The notes under the pieces were generated by a model. It searched no databases and was not told the origin of the DNA. It saw only the letters and a program-made list of their open reading frames with translations. A program made the position numbers and the translations under genes. Below are positions 1 through 7,596 of a DNA stretch of 64,000 nt, one piece after another. Source of the DNA: Cyanobacteriota bacterium (lineage in GTDB: Bacteria > Cyanobacteriota > Cyanobacteriia > CACIAM-69d); NCBI GenBank assembly GCA_022402445.1, contig JAKRSF010000006.1, forward strand, positions 274,540 through 338,539, written 5' to 3'. Position 1 is the first letter of the stretch, and each line of letters starts with the position of its first letter.

Positions 1-1907
1 TTAGTGCTTCCTAAAGCCTTGAAAAAAGACTCTAAGTAGCCTTCAAGTTTAATTGTCTCACAAAAAGCTTGAGAATGATTATTCTTGTCTAGCCATGCTT
101 CCGAATGGCTGGGAGCATTGGTGTAAGTATTGTGCCAATCATCCAGGCACCATTCCCACACATTGCCGTGGACATCCTGGAGGCCAAAGCCATTGGCCGG
201 AAACTGGCCCACAGGGCTGGTGCGTTGGCGGTATTCTCCCTTGGGGCCGTTGGCGTACGTGGAGTTGCCGTCGTAGTTCGCCAAGCCAGTGGTGAGGGTT
301 TCCCCAAAGGCAAAGGGCGTCTTGGTGCCGCCTCGGCAAGCATACTCCCATTCCGCCTCCGTGGGCAGGCGATAGGTTTTTCCCGTCGCCGTCGCCAAAC
401 GGGCACAAAATTCTAGCGCATCAAACCAATTCACCCGCTCCACCGGCCCCCCTAGGTCTTTCCAGTTTGAGGGATCCGCCTTCAGTTGCGGATTCAGCAC
501 TGCCGGAAAATCGCCCGCCACCCGTCGCCATTGGGCCACCGTCACCGGATAGCGCCCCACCAGCAGCGGCGGCACCGTTACGGTCCGCACTGGCTCCTCA
601 CCACCATCGCGCCCCGCTTCCGTATCCGGTGAACCCATCTGGAACTGTCCACCGGGCACCGCCACCAGTTCCAGCGACACCCCCTCCCCCAAATCTACAA
701 AGTGGGACCGGGCCGTTTTTTGCAGCCGTTCCACCACCTGGCCCTTTGCATCCACCCGCACCGTCTCGAAGCACCATTCCTTCAAATCCCACCCATCAAA
801 CGGGTCCGGCGGCTTCGGCAATGGTTGAATCTTGCGAGAACGGATTTTCATGGCTGCCGCAATTGACTTTTTTCTGACAGCTTCTTTTTCTTCTTTCCTG
901 ATGTCTTCAATTGTTTTTTTCTGAAGACCTTCTTCTAAGGTAATTCTCGTAATTCGTTGAATAATTCCCTCAACTTCTTGACGGGCTTCCTCATGAGCCG
1001 GATTCGCCTCTAGAACCTGCCACCAATACGCTTTCGCTATCTCTAATCTCTCAAGATTATATTGATTTTTGAACAGATCAAACGCCGCCCGTTCCGCTCG
1101 CCGCGCCCGTTGCACCAACTCTGTCAAATCCGGCAGTTGCGGCGAACTCTGCACATTAGGCAAAGCCGGAAGTTGCCATAATAAATCCCCCTCAACCTGC
1201 ACCATGGGACGTTGATCCGGCTTTCCATATTCTCGACAAAGTTGAGGCACCTTTTGACACAAGTAGTCACTCAACTCTCGAATTGTTGGATAGGCATCCT
1301 TTCGATCCATGGCCTTCAGGAGCGCATAGGTAAATGCCCCATGGCGGACCTTCTCATGGTCAATTTCATAGGACTTTTGATCCTTATCGCAGGCAAACAG
1401 GGTCACCACCCCTTCATAATTTCCCTGCAATCCCCCATCGCCAAAGCCGCGCCCCCCATCACTGTCGCGACAAGCATCTAGACAAAGGATGATATTGCTA
1501 GCGCCCGTTTCTCGGAGTCTCCTAACAACATCCTGCACCTTGATCCAGGTCCGCCCCACCTGAATCCCCGCATCATGGGGCAATAAATAATCTTCCCAGC
1601 ATCCTTCCTGATTGGGATCTTCTGTACGTTTGCCATGGCCCGCAAAGAAAAACCAGATCACATCGTCAGGATTGAGTTGATAGGTCGGGATTACCTCATC
1701 GATATAGTGCGACAGCGACCCCAGCCGCACCCGATCATCATTCAACCGATGCGAAAAATGGGTAATCAGATCCACATGCTCAAATCCCGCCCGACACATT
1801 GCGCCATAGAGTTCTAGGGCATCGCGTTCGGCATAGTTCAGATTACTAATCTGCCCATGGGAGTACTGATTAATGCCAACTACGATCGCGTAATGCCGAC
1901 TGCCCAT
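1..1907 (-). CDS. Caspase-like protease fused to a formylglycine-generating-enzyme (FGE/SUMF1) domain; partial, runs off left edge
   Basis: The frame opens at the ATG at 1907 and stays open to base 1, giving about 635 visible codons. The N-terminal ~250 residues are a C14 caspase/metacaspase-like domain with the expected dyad: His91 in FFAGHGKR and Cys146 in CLDACRDSD. A charged helical linker follows (about 260-400). From about 405 there is an FGE-sulfatase domain with VAVPGGQFQMGSP, YPVTVAQW, RLPTEAEWEYACRGG and DVHGNVWEWCLDDW. Caspase-FGE fusions are known in cyanobacteria; in such proteins the FGE fold is usually a ligand or sensor module, which is inference here. The start lies 43 bp after the small Pepco-like gene, so the two probably form one operon. 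The usual RGGSW segment of FGE is not seen and the last ~66 bp are AT-rich, so the domain may be interrupted near the edge. The protein substrate is unknown. Confidence 0.88.
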   Translation of the reverse strand, partial: MGSRHYAIVVGINQYSHGQISNLNYAERDALELYGAMCRAGFEHVDLITHFSHRLNDDRVRLGSLSHYIDEVIPTYQLNPDDVIWFFFAGHGKRTEDPNQEGCWEDYLLPHDAGIQVGRTWIKVQDVVRRLRETGASNIILCLDACRDSDGGRGFGDGGLQGNYEGVVTLFACDKDQKSYEIDHEKVRHGAFTYALLKAMDRKDAYPTIRELSDYLCQKVPQLCREYGKPDQRPMVQVEGDLLWQLPALPNVQSSPQLPDLTELVQRARRAERAAFDLFKNQYNLERLEIAKAYWWQVLEANPAHEEARQEVEGIIQRITRITLEEGLQKKTIEDIRKEEKEAVRKKSIAAAMKIRSRKIQPLPKPPDPFDGWDLKEWCFETVRVDAKGQVVERLQKTARSHFVDLGEGVSLELVAVPGGQFQMGSPDTEAGRDGGEEPVRTVTVPPLLVGRYPVTVAQWRRVAGDFPAVLNPQLKADPSNWKDLGGPVERVNWFDALEFCARLATATGKTYRLPTEAEWEYACRGGTKTPFAFGETLTTGLANYDGNSTYANGPKGEYRQRTSPVGQFPANGFGLQDVHGNVWEWCLDDWHNTYTNAPSHSEAWLDKNNHSQAFCETIKLEGYLESFFKALGST

Positions 1908-1950
1908 GGGGAGAAGAGTGTGTGAAATGGAGGGGGCGCGTTAGGGGATT

Positions 1951-2334
1951 TTAGCCCGCATCCTGGGGCGATCGCTTGAATTTGAGCTTAATCGACCCCA
2001 TGGTGCCCGCCTCTACGCCGCTGCCCAGGATCCGCACCTGCCCCTTGGCATTAATCTCCACCGTCAGTTCCACCTCATCGAGCACCAAACCCAAATTGTT
2101 CGGGTCACCCGTCTGGGCAAACAATTGATCCACCACCTTCAAAAGCTCGTCCATGTGGGGACGAACCTTAGAAATGGGCACATCCACCGGCTTCAGCAGC
2201 GACTTCACAGCCGTCTTGACCTGATCTTTAGTCGGAAAACCGCGCCCCCCACCGTAGTCAGGCGTCGTCTCTTCCGCTTCCGTATCACCCACCAACAAAT
2301 GCAAAACCGGTTCCGAATTGGCGCGATCGTCCAT
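1951..2334 (-). CDS. Small Pepco/Trypco-like domain protein, partner of the caspase
   Basis: This is a 127-residue soluble protein with no signal peptide or membrane segment. Residues ~35-125 contain a helical part (VKTAVKSLLKPV, HMDELLKVVDQLF) followed by LDEVELTVEINAKG, then ILGSGVEAG and a beta strand ending KLKFKR. That pattern resembles the peptidase- or trypsin-co-occurring (Pepco/Trypco1) family, whose genes sit beside caspase or trypsin-like genes in predicted bacterial conflict systems. The family assignment is from memory of the pattern and needs a profile search. The gene ends 43 bp before the caspase-FGE start and is read in the same direction, which supports a functional pair. 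A role as adaptor or inhibitor of the caspase is inference. Confidence 0.75.
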   Translation of the reverse strand: MDDRANSEPVLHLLVGDTEAEETTPDYGGGRGFPTKDQVKTAVKSLLKPVDVPISKVRPHMDELLKVVDQLFAQTGDPNNLGLVLDEVELTVEINAKGQVRILGSGVEAGTMGSIKLKFKRSPQDAG

Positions 2335-2463
2335 GGGTATACCTCACTCAAGCTCCCAAAAGAATCCGCACAGGGGCCATAGGTCGCCCTTGGGTACTAT
2401 AGTCCAGTAGCCCAGAGGCCAGGGCTAGTCTGTGATGCAGCTCAGAATTGGTTGAGGTAATCG

Positions 2464-2934
2464 TTACAACTGCTTCATGGCGCGGGCGATTTCGCGATCG
2501 CTCTGTTTCCGCTTCAGATCCTCGCGCTTATCGTGGAGTTTCTTGCCTCGCGCCAGGGCAATCAGCGCCTTCACCCAGCCATTTTTGAGATAGAGCCGCA
2601 GGGGCACCAGCGTCAGCCCCTTTTGTTCCACCTGGCCCAGGAGCCGCTGGATTTCCTTCTTGTGCAGCAGCAGACGGCGGGTGCGGCGCGGCTCGTGGTT
2701 GAAATAATTGCCCGTGGTGCTGTGGGGCGAAATGTGGACATTGTGGAGCAGGGCCTCCCCGTCGCGGATCAGCACAAACCCCTCGCCCACGTTCACCTTG
2801 CCCGCGCGGATCGATTTCACCTCCGTGCCCTTGAGCTCGATGCCCGCCTCGAAGGTTTCTAAAATTTCGTACTCAAACCGGGCCTTGCGGTTGTCGGCAA
2901 TGATTTTGTAGCCGTTTGCGGGCTCGTTCGCCAT
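2464..2934 (-). CDS. smpB: SsrA-binding protein SmpB
   Basis: SmpB binds tmRNA (SsrA) and delivers it to stalled ribosomes in trans-translation. The 156-residue protein shows the family hallmarks: N-terminal NRKARFEYEILETFEAGIEL, ELKGTEVKSIR, HNVHISPHSTTGNYFNHEP, RRLLLHKKEI, and a basic tail rich in KK/RK (KLHDKREDLKRKQSDREIARAMKQL region) that reaches the decoding centre. The frame is open 52 codons further upstream, but the ATG at 2934 matches the family length and has AGGAG about 8-10 bases before it. It is transcribed away from the DUF4278 gene. No ssrA gene was recognised in the window. Confidence 0.96.
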   Translation of the reverse strand: MANEPANGYKIIADNRKARFEYEILETFEAGIELKGTEVKSIRAGKVNVGEGFVLIRDGEALLHNVHISPHSTTGNYFNHEPRRTRRLLLHKKEIQRLLGQVEQKGLTLVPLRLYLKNGWVKALIALARGKKLHDKREDLKRKQSDREIARAMKQL

Positions 2935-3094
2935 CGGTTCAACTCCTGCTGCTCTAACTTCCCCGTTGGCTGCGATCGCGGCGGTGGGATATCCATTATC
3001 AACCGATCGCCCCGGAATCGATCCAGACCCACCCCGCCCCGCCGCCGCCGCCAAGAAAAATCTCCAGAGACCTTGACAGCCTCCCGACAAAACA

Positions 3095-3108
3095 GTAACA
3101 ATGAATAC
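3095..3108 (+). promoter_or_regulatory. Candidate NtcA binding site (GTA-N8-TAC)
   Basis: GTAACAATGAATAC matches the canonical NtcA palindrome GTA-N8-TAC exactly. It lies about 60 bp upstream of the glutamine riboswitch and in the divergent region between smpB and the DUF4278 gene. A good TAN3T -10 box at the usual 22-23 bp spacing is not present; the nearest is TAAAGC at 3134. Activation is therefore less certain than at glnA. The site is symmetric and could act on either side, but the nitrogen-linked riboswitch makes the rightward gene the likely target. Confidence 0.45.
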
Positions 3109-3164
3109 AGAAAAGCAAATCGTTCATCCCTCCTAAAGCGCGCCTTTAACGCAAAGTTAAGTTT

Positions 3165-3225
3165 TGAGAAAGGCCCTCAGTAGGGACGGAAGTAGGGAAG
3201 TTCACCCGAAGGAACGCGCCTCTCA
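3165..3225 (+). ncRNA. Glutamine riboswitch (glnA / Downstream-peptide RNA motif)
   Basis: The two most conserved blocks of the glutamine aptamer are present: GACGGAAGTAGG (3185-3196) and GAAGGAACGC (3208-3217). GTTC/GAAC pairing brackets the second block. A closing helix is formed by TGAGA (3165-3169) with TCTCA (3221-3225), extended by GGC/GCC. The element lies 26 bp before the ATG of a DUF4278 protein, the setting expected for the Downstream-peptide class. Ribosome-site GGAGG (3240-3244) follows closely, so control of translation start is plausible. The motif identification is from the recognised consensus; a covariance-model search would settle it. Confidence 0.85.
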
Positions 3226-3251
3226 CTCAGTTAGAAACTGGAGGCGAAGTG

Positions 3252-3668
3252 ATGAAACTGACCTATCGCGGCGTTACTTACGACTACAACCCCCCTGCGG
3301 TCTCCACCACCCCGGCCCCGGCAACGGGTACCTATCGCGGTGTTGATGTGCGTTTCCGCAACCCGGCCAAGCCGTTGGTGCTGCAACCGACGCTGGATCT
3401 GAAATATCGCAATGTGGCCTACCGGACCGATGGTTCCCCGGTGGCGGCTCCTGCGCCGGAGGCGGCCCGTCCGTCCATGGCGAGCCGTGCCCGCGCCCTG
3501 ATGATGAAGCGCCACGTTCGGATGGAGAAGCGCGATCGCGTTTCCCTGACCCGCGCTGCCCAGGCGATCGGCCTCGGGGGTGTGATGACCGCCGTGAGCA
3601 ACATCCAAGGCAAGATGCAGCATGATGTGGCCTGGAGCCATGAGCCCAGCGCCGCTTCCATGAGCTAG
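3252..3668 (+). CDS. DUF4278 (PirA-like) protein under glutamine riboswitch
   Basis: This is a 138-residue protein starting MKLTYRGVTYDYNPP. It has three YRG-type repeats: LTYRGVTY, GTYRGVDVRF and LKYRNVAYRTDG (residues ~3-60). DUF4278 includes PirA, a small cyanobacterial protein that binds PII and tunes entry into arginine synthesis; PirA itself is only about 50 residues. Here a C-terminal extension (~75-138) is basic and helical (ARALMMKRHVRMEKRDR). The ATG at 3252 has GGAGG seven bases upstream; an in-frame GTG at 3249 is too close to that site. The riboswitch and the possible NtcA site tie the gene to nitrogen status. PII binding by this longer form is inference. Confidence 0.85.
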   Translation: MKLTYRGVTYDYNPPAVSTTPAPATGTYRGVDVRFRNPAKPLVLQPTLDLKYRNVAYRTDGSPVAAPAPEAARPSMASRARALMMKRHVRMEKRDRVSLTRAAQAIGLGGVMTAVSNIQGKMQHDVAWSHEPSAASMS

Positions 3669-3724
3669 AAGTTCTTTGGCCTCTGGCCTTTGGCCCTTAG
3701 CCTGCTGAAGTAACACCAATTAAG

Positions 3725-3767
3725 CCCGGTCCAGTTCTCGACTTTTTGAAACTGGGGCCGGGTTTTT
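3725..3767 (+). terminator. Rho-independent terminator after the DUF4278 gene
   Basis: CCCGG-T-CCAGTT (3725-3736) pairs with AACTGG-GG-CCGGG (3750-3762), giving an 11-bp stem with one small bulge. TTTTT (3763-3767) follows immediately. It begins 57 bp after the stop codon. Confidence 0.85.
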
Positions 3768-3784
3768 GCTGGGGTGAATTTTCG

Positions 3785-3852
3785 GTGGGGGCTGGGCGAT
3801 TTTTGGGTGGGGGCTGGGCGGGGAAACCCCGCCCCTACGGGGGGGGGATCGT
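3785..3852. repeat. G-rich tandem repeat and GGGGAAACCCC hairpin element
   Basis: GTGGGGGCTGGGCG occurs twice, about 21 bp apart. It is followed by GGCGGGGAAACCCCGCC, a 7-bp inverted repeat, and a run of G. Similar GGGGAAACCCCGCCCCTACGGG units are interspersed repeats in cyanobacterial genomes (known). Here it separates the DUF4278 terminator from the convergent transporter gene. Confidence 0.6.
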
Positions 3853-3857
3853 GATCC

Positions 3858-4958
3858 CTAACCCCAAATCCACAGCCACAGGGGCATGGTGCCTAGGATG
3901 GCGAGGGTGCTCAGGGCGATGCTGGCGGAGATCATGGGGCGATCAAGGTCGTATTCTTCGGCGAGGATCAGGCCCGCGAAGGCGGTGGGCATCCCGGCCA
4001 TGAGGACGATCGCGAGGCGCAGTTGTCCATCGAGGCCGGCGGCGGTGGCGACTAGGCCAGCCAGCAGGGGCACAAGAAAAATTTTGATGAAGGCGGGGGC
4101 GATCGCGGGTTTGAGCTGTCGCCAGTCCCGCAACTGACTCAGGCGCAATCCCATCAGCACAAAGGCGATCGCGATCGTCAGGGGTACCCAAGCGTCGAGG
4201 GCCTGTTCCACCCAGGGGGAAAAGGGGATCGGTTGGGTGGCGGTGCCCAGCACGAAGGCCCAGATGGACGGCACCGTCACCACATCCCGCAGGGGCTGCC
4301 ACCAGGGGCGATCGCGCTCGGGGTCGCCGCCGTGGTTGCCGAAGGTGCTGGCGACCAAAACCCCCAGACCGTAGGTGCCCAGGACGTTTTGGGTGAGGTT
4401 ATAGAACACCGGCAGGGCCATCCAGCCCGGATCGAGCAGGTGGGGCGTTAGCGCTAATCCCACAAAGCCCGTGTTGCCCAGCATCGACGCGATCGCGGCA
4501 CTGCCCACGGACGGCGATCGCCACCACCAGGATTCGGTCGAGTGTTCTGAAACCTCTGCAATGTTTGAGTCTAGAGCGGTTGATTCTGAGGCGGTTGTTG
4601 GATCGGGGGATGTCGGTTGGCGGGGCGATCGCCAGCACAGCAGCCCCCACAAAATCCCCATCAGCACCGCCCCCGTCACCACCGCCGCGATCGCCGCGAT
4701 CGGCCCCAGGCCCACCTGCCAAGTGAACCGGGCATGGCGCGACAGGGCATAGATTTCTAGCGGAATGCCGATCCAATATAAAAACCGCCCCAGCCCCCGC
4801 ACCACCGACTCCGGCAACCATCGGTACAGCACCAGCCCCGTGCTAACCCAAAACAGCAGCGGCCCAAAGGCTCCGGTCAATCGTGCGGTCAATGGCCCTG
4901 TTCCCCAGCTTGTCCAACGGCGGCGGGCAAGGGCGCGGGGCCGGGGGCGCATCGTCAA
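3858..4958 (-). CDS. AEC (auxin efflux carrier) family transporter
   Basis: This 366-residue integral membrane protein has about ten hydrophobic segments in two bundles (from ~28 to ~170 and ~215 to ~365), separated by a polar loop near 113-140. The pattern matches the Mem_trans/AEC family (TC 2.A.69), for example FGPLLFWVSTGLVLYRW at the start and GNTGFVGLALTPHLL, LRLAIVLMAGMPTAFAGLIL and LSTLAILGTMPLWLW later. Substrates of bacterial members are organic anions or unknown; none can be assigned here. The first ~28 residues are arginine-rich and the true start may be slightly downstream. It faces the DUF4278 gene tail to tail. Confidence 0.85.
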   Translation of the reverse strand: MTMRPRPRALARRRWTSWGTGPLTARLTGAFGPLLFWVSTGLVLYRWLPESVVRGLGRFLYWIGIPLEIYALSRHARFTWQVGLGPIAAIAAVVTGAVLMGILWGLLCWRSPRQPTSPDPTTASESTALDSNIAEVSEHSTESWWWRSPSVGSAAIASMLGNTGFVGLALTPHLLDPGWMALPVFYNLTQNVLGTYGLGVLVASTFGNHGGDPERDRPWWQPLRDVVTVPSIWAFVLGTATQPIPFSPWVEQALDAWVPLTIAIAFVLMGLRLSQLRDWRQLKPAIAPAFIKIFLVPLLAGLVATAAGLDGQLRLAIVLMAGMPTAFAGLILAEEYDLDRPMISASIALSTLAILGTMPLWLWIWG

Positions 4959-4980
4959 CCGTTCCTAGAACCTCTGGGAG

Positions 4981-4999
4981 AAGGAGCTTAAGCCCCTTG
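4981..4999. repeat. Palindromic 3'-end repeat, copy 1 (degenerate)
   Basis: AAGGAGCTTAAGCCCCTTG is a one-mismatch relative of the perfect palindrome CAAGGGGCTTAAGCCCCTTG seen at three other sites in the window. It lies 80 bp beyond the ftn2 stop codon. Confidence 0.6.
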
Positions 5000-5078
5000 C
5001 TTTCGCCAGTCCCATGGGTTCACAGGGGTTTCAGCCCCATTGACGACGGCCCCGAAGCGGTAGCCACTTAACCAGGGG

Positions 5079-7406
5079 TTAATTGGTGACCCGCACATCC
5101 TTAACCTGCCATTTACCATCTTGCCGCACGAGGGCGTATCGCGCTTGGAGGGCGCTGTCGTAGGAGTCGGCGGTGAGGACGGTTTCGCCGCGATATTTGG
5201 TGGCCTTTTCGTTCACCCGCACCACCGCCGTGCCGAGATTGCCCGCCGCTTCGGGGATCACCTCTTCCACCTCTAGGGAATGTTCATATTGCCAATAGAC
5301 ACCCTCCGCCTGGGCTTCGCGGGCCTGGGCGCGCCAGCGGGTGAGCATCGGATCGACCAGGACCGCATCGAGGGCCGCGATCGCGTAGTCCCGTCCCATG
5401 GCGGCGGATTTTGCGGCGAGCCAGCCTTCGATCGCATCGCGGGCCGCCTCCGTCGTCAATTCCACACTGGTGGCCGCCGGGGGTGGGGCCGCCTGCTGCG
5501 GATCGGGGATTTCGATGGGGGGGCGATCGAGCTGCACGGCGGGCAAACCGGCTTCGATCGGTGGCCCCGAATCCTGGAACAGGGACGCGATCGCCCCATA
5601 CACCCGCAGCACCAGCCAGCCCGCAACGCCGAAAACGATGACACCGCCCACCACCACCAGGGCCATGCGACCGGGGCGATCGCCACCCCCAGACCGGCCC
5701 CGGCGATCGCGCAGGCCCGACCGTCGCCTCGGGGTAGATCCCAGGGGTGGCAGCGACGCGGGGGACCGCCCCACCTCATCCAAACCGCCCCCATCGCGGC
5801 TAAACCGTGCCTCCTCCGCCAGGGCCATGGGCCGGGACGCGGGCATCTGGACGGGCGGCGCAGGGGGCGCAGAAGACAGGGGCACCGGCGGCGCAGGGCT
5901 GACGCTGGGCCGTTCCCCCAGAGGCCCCGACAGGACCGGACGCAGGGGCGGCGGCAAGGGCGATCCGGATCCGGCCCCTGGGCTCGGGAGCGATCGCGGC
6001 GAACCAAACGACGGCATCTCCAGGGTCGGACGATCCGCCGCCAGGGCTGCCAGGGGGGGCACCGCCGCGCGATCGCCCATCAGCACCTCCGCCACACCCG
6101 GTTCCGGCTCCGGGGGCACCACCGTCCAGCGATCGCCCGGTTCCTCCTCGCGATCGGGCAGGGCCTCCAGGTAGCGCTGCACATCCGAATCGGAAAAATA
6201 GGCCGTCAAAGACGCCTCCATCGCCGCCAGATCCCGGAAATAGGGCAGCACCTCCGTCCCCAGCCACCGCTCGCAGTAGGAACACAATCCCGGCAGCAGA
6301 TCCGCCGGATCCAGCGACAGTTGCCGCACCGCTTCAATGGGCTCCTGTTCCTGACTGCGTTCGAGCAACTGGCACGCCTCATCGGGCCGCCCCAACAGCA
6401 GCGAACACACCGCCTGCTCCAGAAACACATCCTGACGGCTGCCCAACCGCCGCAGCATCACGCTCGCCCGCTGGATCGCCGCCGGTTGCCGCAGACAAAA
6501 GCCCTGGGCAATCAACCCGTAGGCCGTCAAATAGGTCGCCACCGCCGACGGCCGCCGCGCCTCCGCCTCAAAAATCGCCAACTGTTCCTGCACCAGCAGA
6601 TAGGGGCGAATTTGTTGAATGAAGCGCAAAAATTCCTCCACATTCAGGGCCGAGCGATCGTCCCCGTGGCCGTCGATGCCCTCGCGCTCCTTGAGCATAC
6701 TCCGCAGCAGTTGCAGCCCCTGGCGATGGGCGACGCCCGCTGGATCCGGGTGGGCCAGCAGTTCCAAAATCCGGTAGGGGCGCAATTTGTATAAATCCCC
6801 CTGGATTTCCCCCCGCAGACCGGCGAACAGGCCATGGTGCAGCAGCAATTCCTGGGCGATTTTGAGGGAGCTGGCGGCCTGCTCCGATTGGTTTTGGTGC
6901 CACTGCTCGCGCCCGAGTTCCAGATAGGCCAGGACGACGGACAGGACCACATCCGCTAGGACGAGTTTGGGTTCCCCGAAGCGGCCCCCTTCGATGTCGC
7001 CCGGATTGCTCAGGTGGGGATAGCCGAGGTTGAGGACCAGTTCATATTCCCCGAGTTCCTGGAGCAGGGCGATCGCGCCGACGAATTGGCGATCGTCGAT
7101 ATCGAGGGCGGGGGACTGGGAGGTGGAACCGCTGCCACTGCGGCCCGTGTCTTCGGGGACGATCGCCTCGACGCCATAGGTTTTGTTGAGGAAGGCGGCG
7201 TCATAGTCCTGGCGGGTGAGGGGGTCACCGAGGGTGCGGTAGGCTTCGTCGAGGAGATCTTGACGGGCGGTGACGGCCAGTTGCGAATAGTCCCGCCGTG
7301 GCCCCCGACTGACCCGATCTTGGTAAGCCTGACGGAGTTGTTCTGGCGTTGCCTGGGTGGGCAGGCCAAGGATGCGGTAGTAGTCAAGGGGGACGAGCAC
7401 GGCCAA
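5079..7406 (-). CDS. ftn2: Cell division protein Ftn2/ZipN (ARC6 family)
   Basis: Ftn2/ZipN is the cyanobacterial ARC6 orthologue, an inner-membrane protein that anchors and organises the FtsZ ring. The 775-residue protein has the family order. A J-like domain (residues ~6-70, LDYYRILGLPTQATPEQLRQAY) comes first and lacks HPD (RGPRRDYS in its place), as in ARC6. A large helical region (~75-430) is followed by a Pro/Ser-rich linker with an Arg/Gly-rich stretch. One transmembrane helix (ALVVVGGVIVFGVAGWLVLRV) lies near 610. A C-terminal IMS/DUF4101 domain ends with VRQDGKWQVKDVRVTN. It is divergent from moeA, with a 190-bp gap. Confidence 0.93.
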   Translation of the reverse strand: MAVLVPLDYYRILGLPTQATPEQLRQAYQDRVSRGPRRDYSQLAVTARQDLLDEAYRTLGDPLTRQDYDAAFLNKTYGVEAIVPEDTGRSGSGSTSQSPALDIDDRQFVGAIALLQELGEYELVLNLGYPHLSNPGDIEGGRFGEPKLVLADVVLSVVLAYLELGREQWHQNQSEQAASSLKIAQELLLHHGLFAGLRGEIQGDLYKLRPYRILELLAHPDPAGVAHRQGLQLLRSMLKEREGIDGHGDDRSALNVEEFLRFIQQIRPYLLVQEQLAIFEAEARRPSAVATYLTAYGLIAQGFCLRQPAAIQRASVMLRRLGSRQDVFLEQAVCSLLLGRPDEACQLLERSQEQEPIEAVRQLSLDPADLLPGLCSYCERWLGTEVLPYFRDLAAMEASLTAYFSDSDVQRYLEALPDREEEPGDRWTVVPPEPEPGVAEVLMGDRAAVPPLAALAADRPTLEMPSFGSPRSLPSPGAGSGSPLPPPLRPVLSGPLGERPSVSPAPPVPLSSAPPAPPVQMPASRPMALAEEARFSRDGGGLDEVGRSPASLPPLGSTPRRRSGLRDRRGRSGGGDRPGRMALVVVGGVIVFGVAGWLVLRVYGAIASLFQDSGPPIEAGLPAVQLDRPPIEIPDPQQAAPPPAATSVELTTEAARDAIEGWLAAKSAAMGRDYAIAALDAVLVDPMLTRWRAQAREAQAEGVYWQYEHSLEVEEVIPEAAGNLGTAVVRVNEKATKYRGETVLTADSYDSALQARYALVRQDGKWQVKDVRVTN

Positions 7407-7443
7407 GATCCCTAGTCGTGGGACGGTTTAGATCAATTCAATA

Positions 7444-7466
7444 CACCACCTAGATTATTGGTGGTG
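7444..7466. promoter_or_regulatory. Stem-loop in the ftn2-moeA divergent region
   Basis: CACCACC (7444-7450) and GGTGGTG (7460-7466) form a perfect 7-bp stem around the AT-rich loop TAGATTATT. It lies 37 bp upstream of the ftn2 ATG and about 130 bp upstream of moeA. It could be a leader hairpin or a protein-binding palindrome; no consensus is recognised. Confidence 0.35.
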
Positions 7467-7596
7467 GGATAAGAATCGGCAAATCTAGGGCGATGCGCAA
7501 GGGTTGTCCTGGACCTGCCTGCCGATAGCTGGGGGCGATCGCGGGGACGATTGCGGGGATGATCGGTTGATGGGCTTGGAGGAGGTTGAGTTAACG

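Noticed and set aside
467-877. 136-codon Pro-rich plus-strand frame
   Set aside because: It is antisense to the caspase-FGE gene, whose frame is continuous with clear motifs.
5280-6794. 504-codon plus-strand frame opposite ftn2
   Set aside because: Antisense artefact: Arg/Gly/His-rich and without recognisable domains.
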